From assembly GCA_963575745.1 (NCBI GenBank), contig CAUYUJ010016162.1, positions 201,666-265,665 on the forward strand: a stretch of DNA of 64,000 nt. The letters are read 5' to 3'. Every line of letters starts with the position of its first letter. The first letter of the stretch is position 1. Position numbers and translations under genes: made by a program. The notes beneath the pieces were generated by a model, which worked only from the letters and a program-made list of their open reading frames with translations, had not been told where the DNA came from and did no database searches. Origin of the DNA: Prorocentrum cordatum (lineage: Eukaryota > Sar > Dinophyceae > Prorocentrales > Prorocentraceae). Below, piece after piece: positions 10,478 to 21,942 of the stretch.

Positions 10478-11405
10478 TCCCGGAGAGCTCTCTGAGAGCT
10501 AGAGGGTTTTAGATTAGAAGCCGGATAGTGGTGGTGCCAGCCAGCAGTCCATCTCCGCCGCTCCAGAATCCCCGCAGCAGCTCGCCTGACCCGGCAGCTG
10601 GTCCGGGGGAGCTTCTGGCAAGCGTCCACGCGTGCCTGCACGCGTGGAAGGCTTCCTGGCAGCGCTTCCGAAGCGATTCAGGGTGGCCCCCCAGCTCTCT
10701 CCAAAGACGATTTCTCCTTCCTGGAGGTCTCTTTGCTCTCCGGGTTTTGGACGCTACCAGGTTGCTGGAAGCTTAAAAGTAATAACTCGTAGAGCTTCCC
10801 TGAGCAAGTCATTGCTGGAAGCTCGAGAGTAATTCCGGGGCGCTGGAGAGCTAGTTGGCAAGAAAAATTCCCGGAGAGCTCGCTGAGAGCTACAGGGTTT
10901 AAGATTAGAAGCCGGACGGTGGTGGCGCCGCCAGGAGCTCCTTTCCGTCGCTCCAGAATCCTCGCAGCGCCTCGCCTGGCCCGGCAGCGTGTCCGGGAGT
11001 GCTTCCGGCAAGCTTCCACGCGTGCCCGCAGGCGTGCAGGCACGCATGGAAGCGTTTCTGCCAGCGCTTCGGCAGCGCTGCAGGGAAGCTTCCCAGGGCT
11101 CTCCAGGAAAGATTCCCCGCCCCCACAAGGTATCTTCACTTTCCGGGTTTTTCCCGGAGAGCTCGCTGAGAGCTACAGGGCTTAAGATTAGAAGCCGGAC
11201 GGTGGTGCTCCAGAATCCTCGCAGCGCCTCGCCTGGCCCGGCAGCGTGTCCGGGAGTGCTTCCGGCAAGCTTCCACGCGTGCCCGCAGGCGTGCAGGCAC
11301 GCATGGAAGCGTTTCTGCCATCGCTTCGGCAGCGCTGCAGGGCAGCTTCCCAGGGCCCTCCAGGAAAATTCCCCGCTTCACTGTCCGGGTTTTGCACGCA
11401 ACAAA
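10478..11405 (+). repeat. Class C1 array (three units)
   Basis: Units start at 10478, 10868 and 11151. Mini-A copies and a 35-base class A leader fragment lie at about 10762-10867. The 10868 and 11151 units are close relatives; the second lacks about 35 bases after GGACGGTGGTG. Both carry a CGTGCCCGCAGGCGTGCAGGCACG version of the palindrome. Confidence 0.8.
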
Positions 11406-11664
11406 GTAACTCGCAGAGTTTCCCTCAGCAAGCTATTGCTGGAAGCTTACGAGTGACTCGTAGAGCTTCCCTAAGCTAGTTGCTGGAAGCTTAAGAGTAA
11501 GTCTGGCGCGCTGGAGAGCTAGTAACTCGTAGAGCTTCCCTTCGCAAGGAATACCTCGCACAGCTTTTCGGCATCGATGAGCTAGAAGAATTCCGGCGCA
11601 GGGTGGAGCTAGTAACTCGTAGAGCTTTCCTAAGCAAGTTATTGCTGGAAGCTTAAGAGTAACT
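11406..11664. repeat. Mini-A and mini-B cluster
   Basis: Mini-A at about 11406-11451, a second at 11453-11498, a leader fragment, a partial mini-A, mini-B at about 11550-11611 and mini-A at about 11612-11661. The cluster ends at AACT, where a backward class A module begins. Confidence 0.75.
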
Positions 11665-12391
11665 GGGCGCCGGCGGTAAACCGTCAACCTTGGTTACCGC
11701 CGGGGAACTCGAAGAGCTTCCAAGCTCGACTTAAGTTGAGAAAACCAACAGCACCTACGAACATTCTAACTCATAGTGAATATTTTTTGACCTCTGAATG
11801 CGACAAGCGGGCGCGTCTGATTTCTGCGAATCGATTCCTGTCATTACCAGCCCCGCAGCCCCCCTACAGCCCGAGGTCAGTGCAGAAAACCGACAGCATC
11901 TCTCAGGATGACTCGACCAATACGAATAATTTCGCGATTCTAGATCGGCCAGAAGACCGAGTTCAGAGCTCTGGAGTCAACAGACAAACGCAACTGACGA
12001 TTCTGAATCAGTTTCTGTAAATATCAGCTCTGTAGCTGTCTGACAGCTCGAGTTCAGTGCAAAATACCGACAGTTTCTGTCAAGATGACTCGAATAATAC
12101 GAATAGGTTTGTGGACCTAGCTCGGCTCACAGAACGAGTTCAGACCTCTGGATTCAACAGGCGAACGCGCCTGATGATTCTGAGTGCGATGGGTGTGCTT
12201 ACCAGCTCTGTAGCTACCCTACAGCTCGAGTTAAGTACAAAATATTGACAGTTTCTGTCAAGATGACTCGAATAATACGAATAGGTTAGCGGACCTAGCT
12301 CGGCTCACAGACCGAGTTCAGACCTCTGGATTCAACAGGCGAACGCGCGTGATAATTCTGAGTGCGATAGCTGTGCTTACCAGCTCTATAG
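11665..12391 (-). mobile_element. Inverted class A module, 5'-truncated
   Basis: On the minus strand the 3' hairpin is at the left (about 11670-11703) with the TTCCCCGGCGGTAACCAAGG variant, preceded by shortened subrepeats. Three to four subrepeats with spacing near 178 bp follow. The 5' end is lost inside a subrepeat (ACCAGCTCTATAG) at 12391, where a mini-B begins. Confidence 0.75.
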
Positions 12392-12555
12392 AATACCTCG
12401 TACAGCTTTTCGGCATCGATGAGCTAGAAGAATTCCGGCGCAGGGTGGAGCTAGTAACTCGTAGAGCTTTCCCAAGCAAGTTATTGCTGGAAGCTTAAGA
12501 GTACTCCCGGGGAGCTGGAGAGCTAGTAACTCGTAGAGCTTCCCTGAGCAAGTTA
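12392..12555 (+). repeat. Mini-B and mini-A cluster
   Basis: Mini-B (about 12392-12453), mini-A (about 12454-12503), a short leader fragment, and a partial mini-A ending where a class C2 unit starts. Confidence 0.75.
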
Positions 12556-15024
12556 TTCCCGGATAGCTCCTTGGAGAGCTAAGGGCTTCAGAGAAGAAGC
12601 CGGAGGTGGGTGGTGAGGAGGACACGCCCACGCTCGCCGGTCCACGATCCCCGGAGCAACTCGCCGGAGTTCGCAGCGTGTCCGGGAGCGTGGCTTCCTA
12701 GCGTTTCCCAATACGCGTGGCTCCAGGGTGCGCGAATCGCTTCGGCAGAGCTTCGGAAGAGCTCTGGCAGTTCTTCCAGGCTCCGAGGCAGATCTTCCTT
12801 GCGCGCTTTGCAGGACCCCACGCATCGTAAACGGCGCCCCTGCAAGCGTCTCCTGCGAGGTTTCCAGCGTCCCGCGCATCGTTTCACGCGGCCTGGCAGA
12901 GGTCCCCGTGCGGCCTTCCGCGCTTGGCTTCGCTATCCGGGTTTTTCCCGGATAACTCCTTGGAGAGCTAAGGGCTTCAGAGAAGAAGCCGGAGGTGGGT
13001 GGTGAGGGGGACACGCCCACGATCGCCGGAGCAACTCGCCGGAGTTCGCAGCGTGTCCGGGAGCGTGGCTTCCTAGCGTTTCCCAATACGCGTGGCTCAA
13101 GGGTGCGCGAAGCGCTGCGGCAGAGCTTCGGCAGAGCTTCGCCAGTGCTCGCAGGCTCCTGGGCAGAGGTGTCGTGTTAGGTTTCACAGAGCCCCGCGCG
13201 TCGTAAAAGATGCTCTCGCAGGCGTCTCCTGCGAGGTTTCCAGCGCCCCAAGCATCGTTCCAGGCGGCCTGGCAGAGGTCGCCGCGCGGCGCTTTCGAGC
13301 GCTCTGCGCTCCGCGCCTTGCCTCGCTATCCGGGTTTTGGACGCTTACAAGTTCCCGGATAGCTCCTTGGGGAGCTGAGGGTTTCAGATAAGAAGCCGGC
13401 GGTGGGTGGTGAGGGGGACACGCCCACCTCCGCCGGTCCACGATCCCCGCAGGAACTTGCCGGAACCGGCAGCGGGTCCGGGAGCGTGGCTTCCTAGCGT
13501 TTCCCAATACGCGTGGCTCCAGGGTGCGCGAAGCGCTTCGGCAGAGCTTCGGAAGAGCTTCGGCAGTTCTTCCAGGCTCCTAGGCAGATCTTCCTTGCGC
13601 GCTTTGCAGGGCCCCACGCATCGTAAACGGCGCCCCTGCAAGCGTCTCCTGCGAGGTTTCCAGCGTCCCGCGCATCGTTTCAGGCGGCCTGGCAGAGGTC
13701 CCCGTGCGACGTTCCGCGCTTCGCTTCGCTATCCGGGTTTTTCCCGGATAGCTCCTTGGAGAGCTGAGGGTTTCAGATAAGAAGCCGGCGGTGGGTGGTG
13801 AGGAGCACACGCCCACCTCCGCCGGTCCACGATTCTCGCTGCGCCCTGCCGGAGCTTGCAGCGGGTCCGGGAGCGTGGCTTCCTAGCGTTTCCCAAAACG
13901 CGTGGCTCCAGGGTGCGCAAAGCGCTTCGGCAGAGCTTCGGAAGAGCTTCGGCAGTTCTTCCAGGCTCCTAGGCAGATCTTCCCTTTGCGCTTTGCAGGA
14001 CCCCACGCATCTGAAACGGCGCCCCTGCAAGCGTCTTCTGCGAGGTTTCCAGCGTCCCGCGTACCGTTTCAAGCGGCACGGCAGAGGTCCCCGTGCAGCG
14101 TTTTCCCGGATAGCTCCTTGGAGAGCTGAGGGTTTCAGACTTGTAAGCGTCCAAAACCCGGATAGCGAAGCCAGGCGCGGAGCGCGAAGCAATACGGCGC
14201 ACGGGGACCTCTGCCAGGTCGCTTGAAACGATGCGCGGAACGCTGGAAACCTCGCAGGACACGCTTGCAGGGGCGCCGTTTACGATGCGTGGGGCCCTGC
14301 AAAGCGCACAAGGAAGATCTGCCTAGGAGCCTGGAAGAACTGCCGAAGCTCTTCCGAAGCTCTGCCGAAGCGCTTCGCGTACCCTTGAGCCACGCGTACT
14401 GGGAAACGCTAGGAAGCCACGCTCCCGGACCCGCTGCAAGCTCCGGCAACCTGCTGCGGGGATCGTGGCCCGGCGGAGGTGGGCGTGTGCTCCTCACCAC
14501 CCACCGCCGGCTTCTTATCTGAAACCCTCAGCTCTCCAAGGAGCTATCCGGGAATAAGAAGCTGGAGCTGGGTGGTGAGGGAGACACGCCCACCTCCGCC
14601 GGTCCACGATCCCCGCAGCGACTCGCCGGAGGTTGCAGCGGGTCCGGGGGCGTGGCTTCCTAGCGTTTCCCAATGCGCGTGGCTCCAGGGTGCGCGAAGC
14701 GCTTCGGCAGAGCTTCGGAAGAGCTTCGGCAGTTCCCGGATAGCCCTTTTGTTGGGCTACATAGGGTTGTTAGAGGAGAAGCCGGCGGGTGCGCGTGCAT
14801 CGCCGCACTCCCACGCTCCCGGTCCACGATCCCCGCAGCGGCTCGCCGGGGCTTGCAGCGTGTCCGGGAGCGTTTCAGGCACGCGTGCACGTGTGCGTGC
14901 ACACGTGCAGGCGCGCGTGGAAGCGTCGCTGGCAGCGCTTCCGGAGCGCTTCAGGGGAGCTGTCCAGCGTCTTCAGAGCTCTGTCACGCGAGGTCTCCAG
15001 CGTCTCCACGCACGGTGAACGGCG
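12556..15024. repeat. Array of class C2 units with one inverted unit
   Basis: C2 units (about 350-400 bp) start TTCCCGGATAGCTCCTTGGAGAGCT and end TTCGCTATCCGGGTT. Forward units start at about 12556, 12947, 13353 and 13742. A fragment at 14104-14140 is joined to a complete inverted unit at about 14141-14554, making a head-to-head pair with 13742-14102. A forward unit lacking its 5' end follows (14555-14735). A third variant at 14736-15024 (TTCCCGGATAGCCCTTTTGTTGGGCTA) keeps a CACGTGTGCGTGCACACGTGC palindrome like C1. C2 units lack the full 34-bp palindrome but have GCTTCGG(C/A)AGAGCTTCGG repeats. Long frames on both strands reflect composition. Confidence 0.85.
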
Positions 15025-15028
15025 TACT

Positions 15029-16472
15029 GGGCGCCGGCGGTAAACCGTCAACCTTGGTTACCGCCGGGGAACTCGTAGAGCTTCCAAGCTCGACTTAAGT
15101 TGAGAAAACCGAGAGCACCTACCAACATTCTGACTCATAGTGAATATTTTTTGACCTCTGAATGCGACAAGCGGACGCGTCTGATCAGACCGAGTTCAGA
15201 CCTCTCAATGCGACAGGCGGACGCGTCTGATGTCTGCGAATCGACTCATGTGATTACCAGCCCTGCAGCCCCCTACAGCCGGAGTTGTCTGATGTTTGCA
15301 AATCGATTTCTATGACCCGCAGCACTGTAGCCCTCCCCCAGCACGAGTTGAGTGCAGAAAATTGAGAGCACTTTTCACAATGATTCGGACAATACGAATA
15401 GGTTTGCGAACCTAGCTCGGGCAGCAGGCCGAGTTCAGAGCTCTCGATACAACAGACAAACACTTCAGATAAATTTCAATCGATTTCTGTGACTGTAGGC
15501 TCTCTACCTGCCTACAGCTCGAGTTAAGTACAGAAATTACCGAGAGCGTTTGTCAAGATGACTCCAATAATACGAATAGGTTTGCGGACCTAGCTCGGCT
15601 AGCAGACCCAGTTCAGACCTCTGGATCCGACAGGCGAACGCGCCTGATGATTCTGAGTGCGATAGGTGTGCTTATCAGATCTGTAGCTGCCCTGCAGCTC
15701 GAATTAAGTACAAAATACCGACAACGCGTATCAAGTTGACTCGAATATTGCGAATAGGTTTGCGGACCTAGCTCAGCTAGCACACTGAGTTCAGCTTTAT
15801 GGATCCGACAGGCGAACGCGCCTGATGATTCTGAGTGCGATAGGTGTGCTTACCAGCACTTTAGCTGCCCTACAGCTCGAGTTAAGTAGAAAATACCGAC
15901 AACGCGTATCAAGTTGACTCGAATAATACGAATAGGTTGGCGGACCTAGCTCGACTAGCAGACCGAGTTCAGACCTATGGATTGAACAGACGAACGCGCC
16001 TGAAGATTCTGAGTGCGATAGGTGTGCTTAACAGCACTATAGCTGCCCTACAGCTCGAGTTAAAGAGAAAATGCCGACAACGCGTATCAAGTTCACCCGA
16101 ATAATACGAATAGGTTTGCGGACCTAGCTCGGCTAGCAGACCGAGTTCAGACCTCTGGATTCAACAGACGAACGCGCCTGATCATTCTGAGTGCGATAGC
16201 TGTGCTTACCAGCTCTCTAGCTGGTCTACAGCTCGAGTTAAGTACAAAATACCGACAGCGTGTATCAAGATGACTCGAAACGGCCGATCCCGCCAGTGTG
16301 CTTTTTGGCCTTCAAAGTTACCCGATCAAGCTGAGATCAAGATGGCGAGCGGGAATAAGATCGAATATCACGGGAAAAAATACTAGAGCTCTAACGAATG
16401 GTCAAATTTCGAGAATATAATTTTCAACCGACCAAAAGTCGCGAAAACTTCAGTTCTTTTTTTTCGAGCCAA
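15029..16472 (-). mobile_element. Inverted class A module
   Basis: The left edge is the 3' end (GGGCGCC, hairpin at about 15034-15068, TTCCCCGG variant). It is followed on the minus strand by shortened, partly duplicated subrepeats, then a run of regular ~178-bp subrepeats to about 16270, then the leader (GAGATCAAGATGGCGAGCGGG, AACGAATGGTCAAATTTCGAG). It ends at TTCGAGCCAA against the next module, so the mini-A end is missing. Confidence 0.75.
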
Positions 16473-17650
16473 TGGGCGCCGGCGGTAAACCGTCAACCTT
16501 TCTTACCGCCGGGGGACTCGTAGAGCTTCCTGACAGTAAATAGTGTGTAAAAAAACTCCAAAGGACGACCAGTTTTTCAGCCCAAGCGATTTCACACCTC
16601 TCAAGATGACTCTAACAAAGAACAAACAGTTTCGCAATCCAGTTCGAGTATCAAACCGAGTTCAGACCTCTGAATGCGACAGGCGGGCCCGTCTGATGTC
16701 TGCGAATCCACTCATGTGATTCCCAGCCCTGCAGCCCCCCTACAGCCCGAGTTAAGTGCAGAAAACCAGCAGTATCGACTCGAATAATAAAATAGTTTTG
16801 CGGACCTAGTTTGAGCAGCAGACCGAGTTTCAAGCTCTGGAATCGACAGACAGACGCGCCTGATGTGTGCAAATCGATATCTGTGACCCGCAGCACTGTA
16901 GCCCTACCCAGCACGAGTTGAGTGCAGAAAATCGAGAGCACTCTTCAAGATGATTCGGACAATACGAATAGTTTCGCGAACCTAGCTCAGGCAGCAGGCC
17001 GAGTTCAGAGCTCTCGGTTCAATAGACGAACGCGAATGGTGATTTCCCATCGATGTCTGTGACAATGAGCCCTGTAGCTGCCCTACAGCTCGAGTTAAAT
17101 ACAGAAAACCGAGAGCGTCTGTCAAGATGACTCCAATAATGCGAATAGGTTTGCGAACCTAGCTCGGCTAGCAGACCGAGTTCAGACCTCTGGATTCAAC
17201 AGGCGAACGCGCCTGATAATTCTGAATGCGATAGGTGTGCTTACCAGCTCTGTAGCTGCCCTACAGCTCGAGTTAAGTACAAAATACCGACAACGCGTAT
17301 CAAGATGACTCGACACGGCCGTTCCCGCCGGGACGCTTTTTGGCAGTAAAAGGTACCCGATCGAGCTGAGATCAAGATGGCGAGCGGGAATAAGATCGAA
17401 TATCACGGGAAAAAATACTAGAGCTCTAACGAATGGTCAAATTTCGAGAACAAAATTTTCAACCGACCAAAAGTCAGCAAAAGGTCCGTCGAGATTTTTC
17501 TTGCCAACTAGCTCTCCAGCGCTCCGGAATTACTCTTAAGCTTCCAGCAATAACTTGCTGAGGGAAGCTCTACGAGTTACTAGCTCTCCGGCGCGCCGGA
17601 ATTACTCTTAGGTTCCAGCTATAACTAGCTAAGGGAAGCTCTACGAGTTA
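16473..17650 (-). mobile_element. Inverted class A module with complete 5' end
   Basis: The 3' hairpin is at the left (about 16480-16514). On the minus strand the 5' end at 17650 carries two successive mini-A/leader starts (17530-17650), each reading TAACTCGTAGAGCTTCC on that strand. The right flank GTTAGGCCGCCCCTGC is class C-like sequence. Confidence 0.75.
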
Positions 17651-19292
17651 CGTTAGGCCGCCCCTGCACGCGTAAACCGCGTTGTTCCCGGATAGCTCCT
17701 TGGAGAGCAGATGGTTTCAGAGAAGAAGCCGGCTTTGGGTGGTGAGGAGGACACGCCCACCTCCGCCGGTCCACGATCGTCGCAGCAGCTTGCCGGAACT
17801 TGCAGCGTGTCCGGGAGCGTGGCTTCCTAGCGTTTCCCAATACGCGTGGCTCCAGGGTGCGCGAAGCGCTTCGGCAGAGCTTCGGAAGAGCTTCGGCAGT
17901 TCTTCCAGGCCCCCAGGCAGATCTTCCTTGCGCGCTTTGCAGGGCCCCACGATCGTAAACGGCGCCCCTGCAAGCGTCTCCTGCGAGGTCTCCAGCGTCC
18001 CGCGCATCGTATCAGGCAGCCTGGCAGAGGTCCCCGTGCGGCGTTCGGCGCTTGGCTTCGCTATCCGGATATTGAACGCTTAGAAGTTCTTCCAGGCTCC
18101 TGGGCAGATCTTCCTTGCGCGCTTTGCAGGGCCCCACGCATCGTAAACGGCGCCCCTGCCTGCGAGGTTTCCAGCGTCCCGCGCATCGTTTCAGGCGATC
18201 GGGCAGAGGTCCCGTGCGGCGTTCCGCGCTTGGCTTCGCTAGACGAGTTTTTCCCGGGGAGCTCCTTGGAGAGCTAAAGGGTTTAAGATTAGAAGCCGGA
18301 CGGTGGTGGTGCCCGCCAGGAGCTCCTGTCTGGCGCTCCACGTTCCCCGCAGCGGCTCCGGTGATCCGGCAGCTGGTCCGGGGGAGCTTCCGGCAAGCTT
18401 CCACGCGTGCCTGCACGCGTGCAGGTACGCGTGGAAGCGTTTCCGCCAGCGCTTCGGCAGCGCTGCTGGGGAGGTTCACAGAGCTCAAGATTCCCCATGT
18501 CCAAAGGGCCTCTTCGCTCTTCGGGTTTTTCCCGGATAGCTCCTTGGAGAGCTAAGGGTTTAAGATTAGAAGCCGGACGGTGGTGGTGCCCGCCAGGAGC
18601 CCCTCCACGGCGGTCCACGCTCGTCGCAGCGGCTTGCCGGAGTTCGCAGCGTGTCCGGGAGCGTGGCTTCGTAGCGTTTCCCAATACGCGTGGCTCCAGG
18701 GTGCGCGAAGCGCTTCGGCAGAGCTTCGGAAGAGCTTCGGCAGTTCTTCCAGGCTCCTAGGCAGATCTTCCTTGCGCGCTTTGCAGGGCTCCACGCATCG
18801 TAAACGGCGCCCCTGCAAGCGTCTCCTAGGAGGTTTCAAACGTCCCGCGCATCGTTTCAGACGGCCTGGCAGAGGTTCCCGTGCGGCGTTCCGCGCTTGG
18901 CTTCGCTATCCGGGTTTTTCCCGGATAGCTCCTGGAGAGCTGAGGGTTTCAGATAAGAAGCCGGCGGTGGGTGGTGAGGAGCGCACGCCCACCTCCGCCG
19001 GTCCACGATCTTTCCAGCGCCCTGCCGGAACTTGCAGCGTGTCCGGGAGCGTGGCTTCCTAGCGTTTCCCAATACGCGTGGCTCCAGGGTGCGCGAAGCG
19101 CTTCGGCAGAGCTTCGGAAGAGCTTCGGCAGTTCCTCCAGGCTCCTAGGCAGATCTTCCTTGCGCGCTTTGCAGGGCCCCACGCATCGTAAACGGCGCCC
19201 CTGCGAGCGTCTTCTGCGAGGTTTCCAGCGTCCCGCGCATCGTTTCAGGCGGCCTGGCAGAGGTCCCCGTGCAACGTTCCGCGCTTGGCTTC
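17651..19292 (+). repeat. Array of class C2 and one C1-like unit
   Basis: C2 units start at about 17685, 18531 and 18919. Bases 18086-18251 repeat the right half of the preceding unit, starting within it at TTCTTCCAGGCTCC. The unit at 18252-18530 has a C2 start (GAGCTCCTTGGAGAGCT) but a C1 interior with the palindrome at about 18401-18434 (one mismatch), so it is a recombinant of the two subclasses. Confidence 0.8.
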
Positions 19293-19363
19293 GAGCTTCC
19301 CTTAGCTAGTAACTCGTAGAGCTTCCCTTAGCTAGTTATAGCTGGAAGCTAAGAGTAATAACT
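19293..19363 (+). repeat. Mini-A copies
   Basis: One partial and one complete mini-A copy. The end AAGAGTAATAACT serves as target for the class B insertion that follows. Confidence 0.75.
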
Positions 19364-19683
19364 GGCGCCGGCGGTGAACCGTCAACCTGGTCACCGCCGG
19401 GAACCTCGTAGAGCTCCTTCCACGCGTAAGAGTGCTGAGAATCGAAAGATAAAGCTTCTGGAAGCATTTCTCGAAAAAGGGAAAACATGATTTTTGTTCG
19501 GGTCGACACGAAGATGGTTCCCCCAAGTGTTTTGATAGTGATATTGCTTCTAGAGCCCTGAAAATTCTACCAGCTGATGCGCCATAGCTTATTGTAGGTA
19601 GGAAAAATCCAACTTATGAAAACGAATTGTCAAATCTTGCACAATGTTCCAAAAACCGACCCCAGGTTACCACATTGTCTCTT
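19364..19683 (-). mobile_element. Inverted class B insertion with 12-bp target duplication
   Basis: On the minus strand it is cut at its 5' end (the first bases match the block just before GACAATGTGGT) and complete at its 3' end: GAGCTCTACGAGGTTC, hairpin CCGGCGGTGA/TCACCGCCGG, GGCGCC. Flanks are AGAGTAATAACT (19352-19363) and AGAATAATAACT (19684-19695), 11 of 12 identical. This is the last backward copy; every A or B module to its right points forwards. Confidence 0.8.
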
Positions 19684-19690
19684 AGAATAA

Positions 19691-20750
19691 TAACTCGTAG
19701 AGCTTCCCTTAGCTAGTCATAGCTGGAAGCTAAGAGTAATTCCGGCGCGCTGGAGAGCTAGTTGGCAAGAAAAATCTCGACGGAACTTTGACGGCATTTG
19801 CTCGGTTGAAAATTTTGTTCTCGAAATTTGACAATTCGTTAGAGCTCTAGTATTTTTTCCCGTGATATTCGATCTTATTCCCGCTCGCCATCTTGATCTC
19901 AGCTCGATCGGGTGGATAATACTATCAAAAAGCTCCCTGGCGGGATCGGCCGCTTTGAGTTATCTTCATACGCGCTGACGGTTTTCGGAACATAACTCGA
20001 GCTCTAGGGCAGCTACAGAGCTGGTAAGCACAGCTAATGCATGCAGAATGATCAGGCGCGTTCGCCTGTTGAATCCAGAGGCCTGAACTCGGTCTGTCAG
20101 CCGAGCTAGGTCCGCAAACCTGTTCGTATTATTCGAGTCAACTTCATACGCGTTGTCGGTATTTTCTACTTAACTCGAGATTTACGGCAGCTATAGTGCT
20201 GGTAAGCACTCCTATCGCACTCAGAATGGTCAGATGCGTTCGTCTGTTGAATCCATAGGTCTGAACTCGGTCTGCTAGTCGAGCTAGGTCCGCAAACCTA
20301 TTCGTATTATTCGAGTCAACTTGATACGCGTTGTCGTTATTCTCTACTTAACTCGAGCTGTAGGGCAGCTACAGTGCTGGTAGGCACACCTACCGCACTC
20401 AGAATTATCAGGCGCGTTCGCCTGTTCAATCCAGAGCTCTGAACTCGGTCTCTTGCGCGATCCAGAATCACGAAACTGTTCGTATTCTTCTAGTCATCTT
20501 GAGAGCTACTGTCGGCGTTCTGCACTTAACTCGGGCTGGAGGGAGGCTGCAGGGCGGGTAATCACAGGAATCGATTCGGAGCTATCAGACGCGTCCGTCT
20601 GTCGCATTCAGAGGTCTGAACTCGGTCTGATACTCGTGTTGGGCTGAAAAACTATTCGTTCTCTACAATTTCTTTCGACAGTATATGTTCTCAGGAAGCT
20701 CTACGAGTCCCCCGGCGGTAAGAAAGGTTGACGGTTTACCGCCGGCGCCC
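19691..20750 (+). repeat. Class A module, complete
   Basis: It starts with mini-A (TAACTCGTAGAGCTTCC), runs through the leader and about four subrepeats, and ends with the hairpin at 20712-20745, arms CCGGCGGTAA and TTACCGCCGG (10 of 10 paired, 14-base loop), then GGCGCCC and AGT. It is nearly identical to 21943-23022. Confidence 0.9.
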
Positions 20751-20753
20751 AGT

Positions 20754-21939
20754 TCCGGCGCGCCCCAGAGCTAGTTGGCAAGAAAAATCTCGACGGAACT
20801 TTTGGTGACTTTTGCTCGGTTGAAAATTTTGTTCTCGAAATTTGACCAATTCGTTAGAGCTCTAGTATTTTTTCCCGTGATATTCGATCTTATTCCCGCT
20901 CGCCATCTTGATCTCAGCTCGATCGGGTAACTTTGAAGGCCAAAAAGCTCGGTGGGATCGGCCGTTTCGAGTCATCTTGATACGCGCTGTCGGTTTTCTG
21001 AACATAACTCGAGCTCTAGGGCAGCTACAGAGCTGGTAAGCACAGCTAATGCATACAGAATGATCAGGCGCGTTCGCCTGTTGAACCCAGAGGTCTGAAC
21101 TCGGTCTGTCAGCCGAGCTAGGTCCGCAAACCTGTTTGTATTATTCGAGTCAAGTTGATACATGTTGTCGGTATTTTCTACTTAACTCGAGCTGTAGGGC
21201 AGCTACAGTGCTGGTAAGCACTCGTATCGCACTCAGAATGATAAGACGCGTTCGTCTGTTGAATCCATAGGTCTGAACTCCGTCTGCTAGCCGAGCTAGG
21301 TCCGCAAACCTATTCGTATTATTCGAGTCAACTTGATACGCGTTGTCGGTGTTTTCTACTTAACTCGAGCTGTAGGGCAGCTACAGTGCTGGTAAGCACG
21401 CGTATTGCACTCAGAATTATCAGACGCGTTCGTCTGTTGAATCCAGAGCTCTGAACTCGGTCTGCTAGCCGAGCTAGGTCCGCAAACCTATTCGTACTAT
21501 TCGAGTCAACTTGATACGCGTTGTCGGTATTTTCTATTTAACTCGAGCTTTAGGGCGGCTACAGTGCTGGTAAGCACACCTACTGCACTCAGAATCATCA
21601 GGCGCGTTCGCCTGTTAAATCGAGAGCTCTGAACTCGGTCTGCTGCGCGATCCAGAATCACGAAACTGTTCGTATTCTTCCAGTCATCTTGAGAGCTACT
21701 GTCGGCGTTCTGCACTTAATTCGGGCTGTAGGGAGGCTACAGGGCGGGTAATCAATGGGATCGATTCGGCGACATCAGACGCGCCCGTCTGTCGCATTCA
21801 GAGGTCTGAACTCAGTCTGATACTCGAATTCGGCTCAAAAACTATTCGTTCTCTGCAATTTTTTCGACAGTATATGTTGTCAGGAAGCTCTACGAGTCCC
21901 CCGGCGGTAACAAAGGTCGACGGTTTACCGCCGGCGCCC
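20754..21939 (+). repeat. Class A module lacking mini-A
   Basis: It begins at TCCGGCGCGCC, just inside the leader, and has five subrepeats and the GTAACAAAGG hairpin variant. Nearly identical to 23026-24213. With its left neighbour it forms one half of a ~2.27-kb tandem duplication. Confidence 0.85.
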
Positions 21940-21942
21940 AGT

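Noticed and set aside
13095-13104. GGCTCAAG as another spliced-leader relict
   Set aside because: Neighbouring class C2 units read GGCTCCAG at the same place, so this is a single substitution inside the unit.
884-15098. Many 60-220 codon frames on both strands in the class C field
   Set aside because: GC-rich repeats with few stop codons give overlapping frames on all strands; the same peptide strings recur with every unit.
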